This document shows, piece by piece, positions 1-9,797 of a stretch of DNA of 64,000 nt. This DNA comes from Bacteroidota bacterium (GTDB lineage: Bacteria; Bacteroidota; Ignavibacteria; Kryptoniales; JAKASW01): NCBI GenBank assembly GCA_021789975.1, contig JAJYIT010000019.1, positions 17,963-81,962 on the forward strand, written 5' to 3'. The position numbers and the translations under genes are program-made. Under the pieces are notes generated by a model. That model had not been told where the DNA came from and ran no database searches. It was given only the letters and a program-made list of their open reading frames with translations. The number at the start of each line of letters is the position of its first letter. The stretch's first letter is position 1.

Positions 1-472
1 TTTTGGATTGACTCATGTACGGATAGGCAGATAAGAAACCATAACGTGGGAATTTGTTCCAGGTCGAAGAAACGTCGACCCCGATCGTGGTATGATCCAA
101 AACCGTGTCCGAGCTTTCAAGGAACAGCTCGACAAGAACGCCGAAGTGATCGACGTCAGGCGCTTGCCAGGACCATGATATAGAATCCGTACCTGTCAGG
201 CTGATGGTGTCCACACTCATTGCACTGTCAAGATGCTGGTAGACAATCCGAAGGACCTTCCCAGGCACTACCTGTTTGAAAGTGACAATGAACTGGACCA
301 TCGAGAGAGGATTGTACAACGCACGGTCGGTTGAAACATTTGCAAACCAATCTCCCTGGTTTATCCCGACAGTCAAATTGGATTGAGCTCCCGCCTGTCC
401 GCATGTTGCAAGCAGGATGAGAACTGGCAGAGACAAAGACAAAAACCTGAAACGAGGTACTTCAACTATCAT
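1..472 (-). CDS. GH66 dextranase-type glycanase, N-terminal part (cut by window edge)
   Basis: The frame is open from an ATG at 472 to the left edge, giving 157 residues with no stop. Residues 1 to about 30 form a signal peptide (MIVEVPRFRF, a hydrophobic run, then AGAQS). After it come TDRALYNPLS near residue 49 and VDVSSTWNKFPRYGFLS near 136. Both resemble the N-terminal beta-sandwich and linker of GH66 dextranases and cycloisomaltooligosaccharide glucanotransferases, where a TDKAxYxPG stretch and a DVSSDWxxFPRYGFLS stretch lie before the catalytic barrel. The barrel is outside the window, so dextranase and transferase cannot be separated. It is the last visible gene of the LacI-TonB operon, which would make dextran or a similar alpha-1,6-glucan the likely substrate (inference). 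A GTG further upstream is possible, but ATG gives the better signal peptide. Confidence 0.72.
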   Translation of the reverse strand, partial: MIVEVPRFRFLSLSLPVLILLATCGQAGAQSNLTVGINQGDWFANVSTDRALYNPLSMVQFIVTFKQVVPGKVLRIVYQHLDSAMSVDTISLTGTDSISWSWQAPDVDHFGVLVELFLESSDTVLDHTTIGVDVSSTWNKFPRYGFLSAYPYMSQSK

Positions 473-544
473 GAAACGGCCCGAATGCTTTGTCACAAGT
501 TTGACTCACTTTGGGGATGAACAGAGGAAGTTTTGAGAGCATAG

Positions 545-578
545 ACACGCAGGCGAAGTCACGCGACTTCGCCTGTGT
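545..578. terminator. Strong stem-loop between the GH66 gene and the starch-binding-like gene
   Basis: CAGGCGAAGTC at 550-560 pairs perfectly with GACTTCGCCTG at 565-575 around an ACGC loop, and the stem continues outward through a G-U pair to 578. It lies 14 bases past the stop of the upstream minus-strand gene. No T-run follows on the minus strand, so it may be an mRNA-stabilising or attenuating hairpin within the operon rather than a full rho-independent terminator. Confidence 0.5.
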
Positions 579-591
579 ATCGACTCAATTG

Positions 592-2106
592 TTACTTCAG
601 CAGAAGCATCTTCTTCACCGCGGAGAAGCTCCCTGCGTGTAGAGAATAAAAGTATACTCCACTCGCGAGCCTCGATGCGTTGAACCTGTACTCATATGTT
701 CCTGCCTGCTGCATCCCGTTGTAAAGTGTCGCCACTTCCTGACCCAGGACGTTATAGATCCTGAGGGACACCTGACTATTCTTCGGTACTGAATACCTGA
801 TTACCGTAGATGGGTTGAACGGATTCGGATAATTCTGGTCGAGGCTGAAGACAGTCGGCATCACATTCGGCAAGCGAGATATCCCTGTAACAACTGTCAC
901 GCTGTCCAGGTAATCGCCGAACATGTTTGCCTGATACCTTACTACCTGACCAGGACCGGTAGAATCCGGCAGCCATATCTGATGATTGTCGAAATTGTTT
1001 GACGTATTCTGTTCGTTCTGCTCGATCAGTCCACCCGAAAGTACGAATGCGCTGTACATCACCCACAGCTTGTTGACTGAACCTTTCGGGAAGGTGAAAG
1101 TACCGGAATATATCGAGTCTCCCGCGACGAGGTCGCCGTGTGTACCATCGTCATAGAGTCGCAGTGAATGCATCGTATCTGCCCATGCTTGGCCATACAG
1201 CCATGACAGCGGCGGCTCACTTCCACCGACAAAGACGCTGTCGTTTGCAGGGAACGGTTGGCCAGTTACTGCATTCTTTGCTCCGTGCATGTCGACCGAC
1301 AAAACCACCGTCACTGGAGTCTTGAGCACTCCGGTAATATCATCGAAGAAACGTTCAGGAAGCGTACTGTCTTTTCCGGTGAACGTGTATTCGTAGTTAG
1401 CTCCATGAGGACCTTCTTCCCACCCACCGTTAGGCGGTAGTGGAAAGGCTGTTCTAGTCGTATTGATGAAATATTTCTGACCGAACTGAGACCCAACCGG
1501 AGCGATGAGATGAACCGTAGCAGAATAGTGGCCGGGGTTTAACGGGTTTTCAGTCATCTTTGTACCGGGTCCCCAACCGCCTGGGATAATGTCTCCTCGC
1601 AGGTCTACGAAGTCGCCGCTGTCCGGCTGAAAGTATCCGGTCTGTTCCATCTCAGACATGTTCACCTGGAATGTCCAGTTGGCGGATGCTCCAACAACGC
1701 TGTCCTGGTTGAAATAGTACGGACCGACCTGCTGGCCTCCGGAAACAAGCACGAACCATCGGTTACCGCCTATAGCGTTGGCTGGGACCGTAGATTCCCA
1801 GTTGTCGCCACCGTTGTGGGTCTCCACGAACTTGTATCCTAAGGTGTCACCAATCAAAGAATCAGGCAACGCCATTGTCACGGTGTAGATCGTATCATTT
1901 GCGTCCTTCGTCATTAGGCCGGTAAAGCCGCTCCAGCCATTGAAGCTGCCGCGTACTTCGACACTATCTGTGTTGATGTTAAACAGTGTGCTCTGAACCT
2001 GGACGTTCATCTGGACCTCGAACTTGACAGGGTTCTGAGCAAAGGCTGCCGGCACTATCATCAATAGCGCCATTGCAAAAGTCACAAGGTATGACCTCTT
2101 GTTCAT
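592..2106 (-). CDS. Exported protein with starch-binding-like modules and T9SS sorting domain
   Basis: The protein has 504 residues from an ATG at 2106, chosen because AAGGAGG lies 8 bases upstream and a signal peptide (MNKRSYLVTF to AFAQ) follows directly; a longer frame reaches 2175. Three beta-sandwich stretches follow. The first, near residues 25-135, has VEVRGSFNGW, reminiscent of CBM20/CBM48 and SusE/F-type glucan-binding folds. The second, near 140-255, has FVDLRGDIIPGGWGPG. The third, near 265-400, has SLRLYDDGTHGDLVAGD. The last 80 residues are a T9SS type A sorting domain (NYPNPFNPST, then LASGVYFYSL). No catalytic motif is seen. It is probably a surface-anchored glucan-binding protein that holds substrate for the neighbouring GH66 enzyme. 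The module assignment rests on motif likeness only. Confidence 0.72.
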   Translation of the reverse strand: MNKRSYLVTFAMALLMIVPAAFAQNPVKFEVQMNVQVQSTLFNINTDSVEVRGSFNGWSGFTGLMTKDANDTIYTVTMALPDSLIGDTLGYKFVETHNGGDNWESTVPANAIGGNRWFVLVSGGQQVGPYYFNQDSVVGASANWTFQVNMSEMEQTGYFQPDSGDFVDLRGDIIPGGWGPGTKMTENPLNPGHYSATVHLIAPVGSQFGQKYFINTTRTAFPLPPNGGWEEGPHGANYEYTFTGKDSTLPERFFDDITGVLKTPVTVVLSVDMHGAKNAVTGQPFPANDSVFVGGSEPPLSWLYGQAWADTMHSLRLYDDGTHGDLVAGDSIYSGTFTFPKGSVNKLWVMYSAFVLSGGLIEQNEQNTSNNFDNHQIWLPDSTGPGQVVRYQANMFGDYLDSVTVVTGISRLPNVMPTVFSLDQNYPNPFNPSTVIRYSVPKNSQVSLRIYNVLGQEVATLYNGMQQAGTYEYRFNASRLASGVYFYSLHAGSFSAVKKMLLLK

Positions 2107-2187
2107 TACCTTTACCTCCTTAAGTTGTGTTTTAGTTGCTGACTTCTTGAAAATGAAAACTGTACCTATCTCCAATTATCACCTCCT

Positions 2188-3195
2188 TCAAATTCCAATG
2201 GAAAGCGAAAACTCCTGAATGTTTTTGAGCAATCCGTAGTTCTCATATGCATAATCAAGTTTCACGATGAGATGCATGCTAGCTTCGTACCTAAATCCGG
2301 CGCCAAGGGTCAATCCTTCCTGGCTGTTAGGCATGAAAAGGGACTTGTATCCTGCTCGCAGGTAAAGAAGTTTATGCCAGGAGTATTGTGCCCCGACGTT
2401 CATGCTCTGCAAATTGTCGCTCGGATGCACCGCGTCTGCTGCCAGAGTCAGTTCGTTGTCGCCAGCCTTGATTACATTCATTGCGAGACCTACCCTAAAA
2501 AAAAGCGGGAGGGGGTATGCGTCTGTATAGTATTGCGCGGGGATATTCTTGTTGTTCCCTTCCATTGAAGGATTTGGATCGTATGCGACCAGCAAGTCAG
2601 TTCCACTCATCCGCATGTCGGTGCCGAAATTTGCGATCTCCATTCCGATCTTAAGATTGTTAAAGGGAGTTATGTAGAGGACCCCTGCGTCCAACGCCCA
2701 TCCCGTGGCCGACTCATGCCATATGTTCTGCATGATCATCTTGGCAGTTCCCCCGATCGAGAATCTGTCGGTCAGGTTTCGTGCATATGTAAGTCCAATT
2801 GCCCAGTCGCTCGCGCTCCAAGTCTCTCCGGTCCCGTTGGGTTGGGCCACGGTTGTCACGAGATCACTTCCGTAGTCGAGCTCAGTCACGCTGAGACCAA
2901 TCGCATTATCTTCATCAAGCGCTACTACCCCGGCGAAATAGTTGAAGCTTGTACCGACCAGGTAGTTCGTGTGTTCAAGGAGCGCCCCAGTCTCGCCGGT
3001 TCGCGAGATACCGGCAGGGTTCCAATACAATGCGGAAGGATCTGTAGCAACCGCGGTGAACGCGCCGCCCATGCCCATAGCAACGGGTCCCGCACCGATA
3101 CCCAAGAAAGGGGCCGCAGTTGTACCGACTTTGTTCTGAGCGTATGCCTGCGCTGTTATCAGAACAAGAACTATTGACAAAGCCTTCAACTTCAT
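2188..3195 (-). CDS. PorV/PorQ-family outer-membrane beta-barrel protein
   Basis: The protein has 335 residues with a signal peptide (MKLKALSIVLVLITAQAYAQ). The conserved start of the family is clear: GIGAGPVAMGMGGAFTAV followed by DPSALYWNPAGIS near residues 33-64. The rest alternates like a FadL-type barrel and ends in SLSIGI with an aromatic-rich strand before it. PorV proteins shuttle or anchor T9SS cargo at the outer membrane, and relatives in this lineage often sit beside TonB receptors. It lies 12 bases after the 1235-residue exported protein and before a T9SS-tagged binding protein, so it may serve as a dedicated surface partner of this operon (inference). The housekeeping PorV role cannot be excluded. 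Confidence 0.8.
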   Translation of the reverse strand: MKLKALSIVLVLITAQAYAQNKVGTTAAPFLGIGAGPVAMGMGGAFTAVATDPSALYWNPAGISRTGETGALLEHTNYLVGTSFNYFAGVVALDEDNAIGLSVTELDYGSDLVTTVAQPNGTGETWSASDWAIGLTYARNLTDRFSIGGTAKMIMQNIWHESATGWALDAGVLYITPFNNLKIGMEIANFGTDMRMSGTDLLVAYDPNPSMEGNNKNIPAQYYTDAYPLPLFFRVGLAMNVIKAGDNELTLAADAVHPSDNLQSMNVGAQYSWHKLLYLRAGYKSLFMPNSQEGLTLGAGFRYEASMHLIVKLDYAYENYGLLKNIQEFSLSIGI

Positions 3196-3207
3196 GTGCG
3201 TCCTCTT

Positions 3208-6200
3208 CTACTTTATGATTGCAATCTTGCCGAACTTCTGGCCGTATCCCGGTGCATCCACCATATAGAAGTACACGCCGTATGCGACCGACAAATTTGC
3301 ATCTGTCGTCAAATCCCAGTTAACGCTACCATTGCCGATATCCTGACCCAGCGGCATAGTGAGTTTTTTTACCAACTCGCCGCGTGAAGTGTAGATGTAT
3401 ATCGTGCAGTTCGGCGGGAGATGAATAAAAGAAATCTTCCGCGTTCCACGTCCGCTGTTGATCCCTATCGGGAGGGGCGGCTCCTGGGTGGTCGCAGCTA
3501 TATATGGATTGGGAACAACCCTGATGAGACCAAGTTGGTTCTCGGCAAGTGATTTACTGACAGAATCCGCGTGTGCAGTGAAACTGAAGATGTCCCCTTT
3601 TCTGAACGGCTTGTAGGTCAGTATCGAGAAAGCAGCGTTGTCGTTGGTCGGAAGTTGCAGAGTCGTGTCCTTCCCATTGAACTTCACATACCAACCAAGA
3701 TTAGGATTACCGTTAGTGTAGCTTGGAATTGTAATTATGTCTATGTACTTAACCGGAGGAGACAAGAGCCTGTTGTAAACAACGGCATAGGCAAACTTAG
3801 CGTCCTGTCCGGTGGTCAAATCTTTGACTCTGAAGTTCACCGGCTGGGCAGGAAGTCCCAGAAGGGGCACGGCCGTGGATGTATCGACAATATTCTGATT
3901 GAACTGGATCTGATAATCTGACGGGTCATAGATGAGATCACTCGAAGGGAAGACCGCCACTGTGTATGAAGAATACTGTTGTGCCAATGCCGGAGAATTC
4001 CAGCCGAAAGCAGAATCTGAGACTGCCAACTGAGTCGAATCGTCGGCAATAGTCACTCTCATCCCGTCAAAAAGCGGGGGTTGGCCTGTCGGCTGGATGG
4101 CCCCATCACTGATCAGCGTGTCACCATCGGTTACGTCAATGACCGAATACGATGTGGTATTGTGAAGGTACGTCACGGGAATCGCAGCCCCGTTCGGTGT
4201 GTATGTGATATTGGTGTCGTTGAAAACGACATGAAACACATGTCCATCTACATTCCTGAGGGTAAGCGGGTCCACTATTTGGAGGCTTGCCGACCCTGTG
4301 CCGTACACCGGATTTTCATGATAGATCGCGCCTCCGTTAGCCGGCATGTAGCCTGCGACAGGAGCCTGAGGGACGACATACGCAACATTAACATCGGGGT
4401 GTGCAACCCCTTCCGCATCAACGCTGACAAACTTCGAACATTCAGCAGGGTATATGTTGTCTTTGGCATCGCCTTTTGTAAAGGCAGTCACGGCATAGAA
4501 ATATCCCTGGCCGTTTTGCAGCCCGCTGTCAACGAATGTGTGGACGAGTCCTAAACCGTCGCCAAGATAGAAGCGTGGCAACGCTGCAAGTGTCTGCGTT
4601 TGCGGAATGAAGTAGCCGGTAATGCCGTCATCAAGACTGTAAGTTGCTATCGCCTTACCCCCATTTTCGGTGAAACCCGGGCCTGTGGACCTGTAGATCT
4701 TGTAACCCTGAAAAGCGTGCTGCAGTGAAGTGTCAGGGATGGACGGATCCACGAAGCTCTCTGCAGTACTGTCCCACATCAGGGTGACTTCGTGATCGCC
4801 GACAATTGCTACGAGGTGAGGCTTCGGAGGAGCTTTCGTAAAGTTGTAGTTGTTGTTGTAAATCTCCTGGACAATTTGTTTGTTTGCAAACATCGTGGTA
4901 CTGTCCTGGCCGAACACGAGCGCAAGGGAGAATCTTTCTGAATGAAGAGGCGGCATCGGGAAATATCCGGAAGCAAAGGCGAAATTGCCTGCCATGGCAA
5001 TATCAGGTATGACGTCGAAGTAACCCGGCGTCATGACGTTCCACATGACCTCGCTGTTGCTCATGTTCGGAGAACCTGCTACTGTGAAATAGCTGAAGCT
5101 TGTCAGTCCAAGTTGGTCCGACTCTTCGACGTCGGTTTGATCGAAATTCGGCTCGCCTAAATTGTCGGTTGGAATTTTATCGCCGACGTAATCGTCGAAC
5201 TGAGCATTCCAGTTGCCATTCTCATCGCCGGACCAATGACTGGCCAACATACCCGGATGCTTCCCGGTAACCGGATCGATGGGTTGACTATAATCAGGCA
5301 CCCAGCTTGTCACCAGGTGACCCGGCCCGCTGTCCCTTGCCTTGTCAACCATTGTATTGTTGAGTCCCACACCGGTCATATAATCCTTATATGCCAATGG
5401 ACGGAGATCTTGCCTGATAACGTTTCCTGACTGATCCTTAAACACTCTTTCGTAATCGAGATCATGATTTGCGTCGATGAGCCCATTGAGGAGATCGTCA
5501 TACCCGTCGTTTGGTATCTGCGTTAACGTCTCTCCGTCATATATTTTATACGCCTTGCCGAGAGAGTAAACCGTCGCAGTGTCTGTCGGACTTTTCAAAA
5601 GAGTATCCAGTTGGACAACCTGCCTCTCATACCTGATCACCTGAAAAGGAGTAGTACCGGCCTCCGTGATGATTTCAGGCGTCGGAGTAATCAAGACGAT
5701 CTCGTTATCCGGCCAGTTAGCATCGCTGCCCACAGAGTTGATATGAAGGGTACGGCTCGACACATAACTCCTGGTTGCTGAATTGTAGATAAAATCGTTT
5801 GACGTGAAAACCGGAGCGCTCGGATCCTCGTTGGAATTGTTATTATCGATCCCATCGTAAGGATTACCTGGACTTTCGAGGTAAGCGTATCCCACATATC
5901 CGACGACGGCCGAAGTTCCGGAGATAAGCTGGCTCAGAGGGATGTATCCTCTCGCGACGTTGTTGTCGTTTGCCAGCCAACTGTACGCAAGATTATTGTT
6001 CAAATCGAAATACGCGACCAAGTCCTGGCAAGGGGTATAGTCCCCATTGTTGGCATAGGCGCCGCTGCAAGTACCGATTATAATTCCAAAGTCACTCTTG
6101 TCATAAGTAGTCGTGCTTACGTTCGTTATGTCATAGAGCCAGAACAGCACATCCTGCGCCTGGATCTGAGACCATTGCAACCCCCGCACGGCGACTGCTA

Positions 6201-6915
6201 TACCGATGCCGTGCCGGTACTTGTTTATGTCGTCAGTCAATGCATTCACAGTATCACCCGGAGGCGGCATCTGAGTCGAGTCTGGCCAGAACTTGTATCT
6301 TGTCCTTTGCTGAACACTATTGTCCTGAGCATCATCCATGACGAAGTAGCTTTCTTCATCCGCGTTGAATTGCCCTTTTCCGAAATAGCCGTCCCATAAC
6401 GATTTTCCCGTCTCGGGATCTTTCCAATCAGGATGGTCTGCCCATGAACTTGGCCAGCTGTTCGGATCCTGACTCATTGCAACGCTATCCTGGGCAGGGT
6501 TCACGTAACCCGGCTCCGGCTCAAATCCCTGAAAGGCGCCGCTGACGGGATCCACTTTCGTGGTTTGTCCAGTGCGAGGACCGGGCGGTATTTCAACCGC
6601 GTGCAAAGTGTCCATCTTACCGTTGCCGAAGTAGTCCGCAACGGGAAGCTGTACTCCTACCATTGGGCTGACATCACCGATGTAGCTGTCTTTGGATGGA
6701 TACGGCCAGTACCCGCGAATATCGTTTGCGTTCGTCCCCGCAATCGACCCATCATTACGAAAGGAGATTGCGACGCGGTTGCCGTTGTGCACTCCGAAGC
6801 GAGTGTACAATGCGTTTCCATAATGGGTCTTCGCCCACTGGATAAACTCTGGTGATTGACCGAAGGCTGCTCCTGAAATCAGAAGGACAGCGATAGCAGT
6901 ATAAATTCCCTTCAT
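3208..6915 (-). CDS. Very large exported protein with fibronectin-like and C-terminal sorting-type domain
   Basis: The protein has 1235 residues from an ATG at 6915, where a signal peptide begins (MKGIYTAIAVLLISGAAFGQ). Upstream in-frame sequence lies inside the TonB receptor gene and is not signal-like. The N-terminal two thirds are rich in D, N, Y and W and match no family I can name. A fibronectin-III-like stretch lies near residues 710-830 (HEVTLMWDSTAE, then YKIYRSTGPGF and YFYAVTAFTKGD). The last 100 residues (IRVVPNPYIAAT, then YGVYFYMVDAPG and KFGKIAIIK) look like a divergent T9SS or FlgD-type sorting domain. It sits between the TonB receptor and the PorV-like barrel, the place SusD occupies in Bacteroidetes glycan loci. 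A SusD-substitute role as surface glycan binder is a reasonable hypothesis, not shown. Confidence 0.7.
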   Translation of the reverse strand: MKGIYTAIAVLLISGAAFGQSPEFIQWAKTHYGNALYTRFGVHNGNRVAISFRNDGSIAGTNANDIRGYWPYPSKDSYIGDVSPMVGVQLPVADYFGNGKMDTLHAVEIPPGPRTGQTTKVDPVSGAFQGFEPEPGYVNPAQDSVAMSQDPNSWPSSWADHPDWKDPETGKSLWDGYFGKGQFNADEESYFVMDDAQDNSVQQRTRYKFWPDSTQMPPPGDTVNALTDDINKYRHGIGIAVAVRGLQWSQIQAQDVLFWLYDITNVSTTTYDKSDFGIIIGTCSGAYANNGDYTPCQDLVAYFDLNNNLAYSWLANDNNVARGYIPLSQLISGTSAVVGYVGYAYLESPGNPYDGIDNNNSNEDPSAPVFTSNDFIYNSATRSYVSSRTLHINSVGSDANWPDNEIVLITPTPEIITEAGTTPFQVIRYERQVVQLDTLLKSPTDTATVYSLGKAYKIYDGETLTQIPNDGYDDLLNGLIDANHDLDYERVFKDQSGNVIRQDLRPLAYKDYMTGVGLNNTMVDKARDSGPGHLVTSWVPDYSQPIDPVTGKHPGMLASHWSGDENGNWNAQFDDYVGDKIPTDNLGEPNFDQTDVEESDQLGLTSFSYFTVAGSPNMSNSEVMWNVMTPGYFDVIPDIAMAGNFAFASGYFPMPPLHSERFSLALVFGQDSTTMFANKQIVQEIYNNNYNFTKAPPKPHLVAIVGDHEVTLMWDSTAESFVDPSIPDTSLQHAFQGYKIYRSTGPGFTENGGKAIATYSLDDGITGYFIPQTQTLAALPRFYLGDGLGLVHTFVDSGLQNGQGYFYAVTAFTKGDAKDNIYPAECSKFVSVDAEGVAHPDVNVAYVVPQAPVAGYMPANGGAIYHENPVYGTGSASLQIVDPLTLRNVDGHVFHVVFNDTNITYTPNGAAIPVTYLHNTTSYSVIDVTDGDTLISDGAIQPTGQPPLFDGMRVTIADDSTQLAVSDSAFGWNSPALAQQYSSYTVAVFPSSDLIYDPSDYQIQFNQNIVDTSTAVPLLGLPAQPVNFRVKDLTTGQDAKFAYAVVYNRLLSPPVKYIDIITIPSYTNGNPNLGWYVKFNGKDTTLQLPTNDNAAFSILTYKPFRKGDIFSFTAHADSVSKSLAENQLGLIRVVPNPYIAATTQEPPLPIGINSGRGTRKISFIHLPPNCTIYIYTSRGELVKKLTMPLGQDIGNGSVNWDLTTDANLSVAYGVYFYMVDAPGYGQKFGKIAIIK

Positions 6916-6931
6916 GACAAACCTTTTCACT

Positions 6932-9793
6932 TTAGAAAGAGATCTTCGTCCCGATTTCGATTCTTCTCGGAGCCGAATAGAAACTCGGGTTAGTGTAATA
7001 ATCCTGGATTGATGCGATCCTGTGAGGGGAGTTGGCATTTATTAGTGACTGTTCATACAACGAGACGCTTGGAAGCCCGGTGTCGGTGTATACGTTCAGC
7101 GGATTCAGAGTATCGAAGATATTATTGATCCGCGCGAAGATCTGTAAGAAAGAAGTACCACCGAGGCTGAAGTTCTTGTACACCTGTGCATCCAGATTGT
7201 AAGTGACCGGTTTCACGGCCGAGTTGTATGCAAGCTCTCCGACATTAGACACCTGGGCGGGTGTGTAAGGCGTACCACTGCCGAAATTGAAGACCAGGCC
7301 GAATCCCCAGTTGCTCGGATTAACGTAGTCGAAAGTCGCATTGACGGTGTGCTCCTGATCCCAATTAAGCGGGATCAACTGGGTTTCCGGAAGCACTCCA
7401 CTTGCTACAAGATTTGCTGCAGAGTTTGGGTCGGAGGCATCACCCTTGGCGATCTGGAATGTGTAATTAAGGGTAGCAGACCACGAATTCGACAGGCGCT
7501 TTTCAAGAGTAACAACAATTCCTCTGACAAATCCGAAGTCTGTGTTAACATACCTGCTGTATTCACCGGCATTGCCTGTTACAAAGATGATCTCATTCAA
7601 TGTGCCGGACAGGTTCTTTATATCATTAAAATATCCGGTAACATCGATTGCTAATTCATTTGTGAGTTGCTGTTCGACCCCCAGCTCACCTTTTGTGGTT
7701 TCTTCGGGATTCATGTTCGGGTTTCCAATTATGCCCAGGAATGTGCTTCCTGCAAGTTGAAGCTTGTACCCCGGACTCTGATAGAGCTGGTCAAACGTAG
7801 GCATCTGAAAAAACAGTCCGTAGGAGAAATGTATGATCCCACGATCGGTTATGGGGAACGCGACTCCTACTCTTGGGCTGAACTGGTATTTATTGGTCGC
7901 ATTCCTGTACCAGAAAGCCATTCTTCTCTGAAGGGCGATCTGATGCTGGTTGGCAAGAGTAACTCCGTTGCCGAGCGGTGCAATGACGCTATCCTGGTAC
8001 TGCGGCTCGAGAGGTGCATACACATCGGGGTCGGCAGGGTTCGCCAGCACCCGCCCGTCGGGATGAAACCAGTCGAACCTGACACCGAGGTTAATGATAA
8101 GAGATTTGTATTCCATCTTGTCCTGGAGATACGCGGAGAACTGCTGAGGTTGATGGAAATACATATTGTTATATGGACCTTCCAGGCTCGGCATAACAAA
8201 AGGCTCCATGAGGTATGGAGTTGATCCATCTGTCGCCGGGTCACGTCCGATGTCCTGGGGTCCAATTGCATGAGATAGATCTACGTTGTGAAGAAACAGT
8301 CTGTACTGGGTAAACTGCACTCCGGCCTTGATCATGTGGTGATCAGTAATCTGGCTTGTGATGTCGAACTTGGCGAGGTAAGTATCCGTATTTCGAACAT
8401 TATTATTCATGTTTATGCCGCCGGAGTAGAAGGTGCCTTCAGGTTGCTGAAGCACTATCGGCAGGACATATTGCTTATAATTCATAGGGTCCTGTCTCGT
8501 AAACAGGTCTGATAAACTGAACGGGTTCGGGTCGTAATACTCACGGTAATCGTTGAAATCGTAGGAGAGATCCAAGGTGAAATACGTTCTACTGCTAAGA
8601 GCATCCGTCAAAGAAAGTGTGTTCAAGTATCCCTTCGTGAAATTGCTGAGTTCACCATTCGGATCGTACTTAAAGTTCCAATCAAAGTCTTTGCCCCGAG
8701 AATTGTCAAGTATGTAGTTGTAGGCGATCTGGAATTCCGGCGAGACCTTGTATGTCAGCTTACCCTGGAGGTAAGCTTCGAGAGAAGGATTCAGCGGCAC
8801 AATATTGCCATTGCCGGTTTGCTGGATGGTCCACAGTGCGGGACTGGGGTTTGTCGTGTTTGTAACGTCGCCCACATTGAACTTGTTGAACCCGAAAAAG
8901 TCACCTCCGGAGTAATAGTATCGGGCATCGGTGTAGAAGAAGAGTTTGTTTTTAACGATCGGGCCATCAAGTGAACCTTCGAGCCAATTATCATTGAGAG
9001 GGTTTACCGTCTGAAGCCCGTTGAAGATATTGGCATTTGAAGTGGCATAGCCGCCGGAGTAAGCCGTAACGCTTCCATGAAAATGGTTGCCGCCTGTTTT
9101 CGTAGCGATGTTTACGACACCGCTCATTGCCTGACCGTATTCGGCATTGAAGGCACCCGTGACGAGCTGCATCTGCTGGATAGCGTTTGTATTAACGTCG
9201 ATAATGTTTGAACCATCATACGGATTGGTCACCGGGACGCCGTCGATCATGTAAGTCACTTCGCCGCCGCGCCCGCCCCTGGCATGCAAGGTTCCGTTCG
9301 GACCAGTGTATATTCCCGCTTGCAAGTTGAGGACATCTTTGAAATTTGTCACCGGTAACGACTCTATCTGCCGACTGTTAACTATCGCGGTCGTAGCCGT
9401 CATGTCCTTTTGTACCAACGGTCGTTTTGCCGTGACGATTACCGCCTTCGTCGTTACGGCCGACTGATTGAGGTTGAAATCGACATCAGTTGTCAGATCG
9501 ATGGAGACTTCGTTGTTCTTTATTTCTTCGGACTGGTACCCCACGGCACTCGCTCTCAACGAGTAAGTCCCCGGATGAAGATCAAGTATGACATATCTTC
9601 CGTTAATGTCCGTTGCTGCCCCCAGGGATGTCCCTTCGATGACAACGGTGGCACCGATCAGTGGCTGTTTAGTCGCTGCATCAATTACCTTTCCGGCGAT
9701 CTTCCCGGTATCGCCGGCGTAAGCTATTCCCGTTGGGAAGGACAACCAGAAACTCAGAAGGAGAAAAACTGAAAGAGTAGCGATTTTCCGCAT
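6932..9793 (-). CDS. TonB-dependent outer-membrane receptor (SusC-like)
   Basis: The protein has 953 residues. The ATG at 9793 is preceded by GAGGT and follows the LacI gene stop by a few bases. After a signal peptide (to about residue 26) comes a carboxypeptidase-regulatory-like domain near 30-115 (GKIAGKVIDAATKQPLIGAT, then TDINGRYVILDLHPGTYSL). A TonB plug lies near 125-240 (RQIESLPVTNFKDVLNLQAG, YMIDGVPVTNPYDG, EYGQAMSGVVNIATKTGG). The barrel continues to a terminal strand ending PRRIEIGTKISF. It imports a ligand across the outer membrane using TonB-ExbB-ExbD energy. The GH66 gene downstream and the LacI regulator upstream suggest an oligosaccharide ligand, plausibly isomalto-oligosaccharides. 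No SusD gene follows it. Confidence 0.92.
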   Translation of the reverse strand: MRKIATLSVFLLLSFWLSFPTGIAYAGDTGKIAGKVIDAATKQPLIGATVVIEGTSLGAATDINGRYVILDLHPGTYSLRASAVGYQSEEIKNNEVSIDLTTDVDFNLNQSAVTTKAVIVTAKRPLVQKDMTATTAIVNSRQIESLPVTNFKDVLNLQAGIYTGPNGTLHARGGRGGEVTYMIDGVPVTNPYDGSNIIDVNTNAIQQMQLVTGAFNAEYGQAMSGVVNIATKTGGNHFHGSVTAYSGGYATSNANIFNGLQTVNPLNDNWLEGSLDGPIVKNKLFFYTDARYYYSGGDFFGFNKFNVGDVTNTTNPSPALWTIQQTGNGNIVPLNPSLEAYLQGKLTYKVSPEFQIAYNYILDNSRGKDFDWNFKYDPNGELSNFTKGYLNTLSLTDALSSRTYFTLDLSYDFNDYREYYDPNPFSLSDLFTRQDPMNYKQYVLPIVLQQPEGTFYSGGINMNNNVRNTDTYLAKFDITSQITDHHMIKAGVQFTQYRLFLHNVDLSHAIGPQDIGRDPATDGSTPYLMEPFVMPSLEGPYNNMYFHQPQQFSAYLQDKMEYKSLIINLGVRFDWFHPDGRVLANPADPDVYAPLEPQYQDSVIAPLGNGVTLANQHQIALQRRMAFWYRNATNKYQFSPRVGVAFPITDRGIIHFSYGLFFQMPTFDQLYQSPGYKLQLAGSTFLGIIGNPNMNPEETTKGELGVEQQLTNELAIDVTGYFNDIKNLSGTLNEIIFVTGNAGEYSRYVNTDFGFVRGIVVTLEKRLSNSWSATLNYTFQIAKGDASDPNSAANLVASGVLPETQLIPLNWDQEHTVNATFDYVNPSNWGFGLVFNFGSGTPYTPAQVSNVGELAYNSAVKPVTYNLDAQVYKNFSLGGTSFLQIFARINNIFDTLNPLNVYTDTGLPSVSLYEQSLINANSPHRIASIQDYYTNPSFYSAPRRIEIGTKISF

Positions 9794-9797
9794 GCAT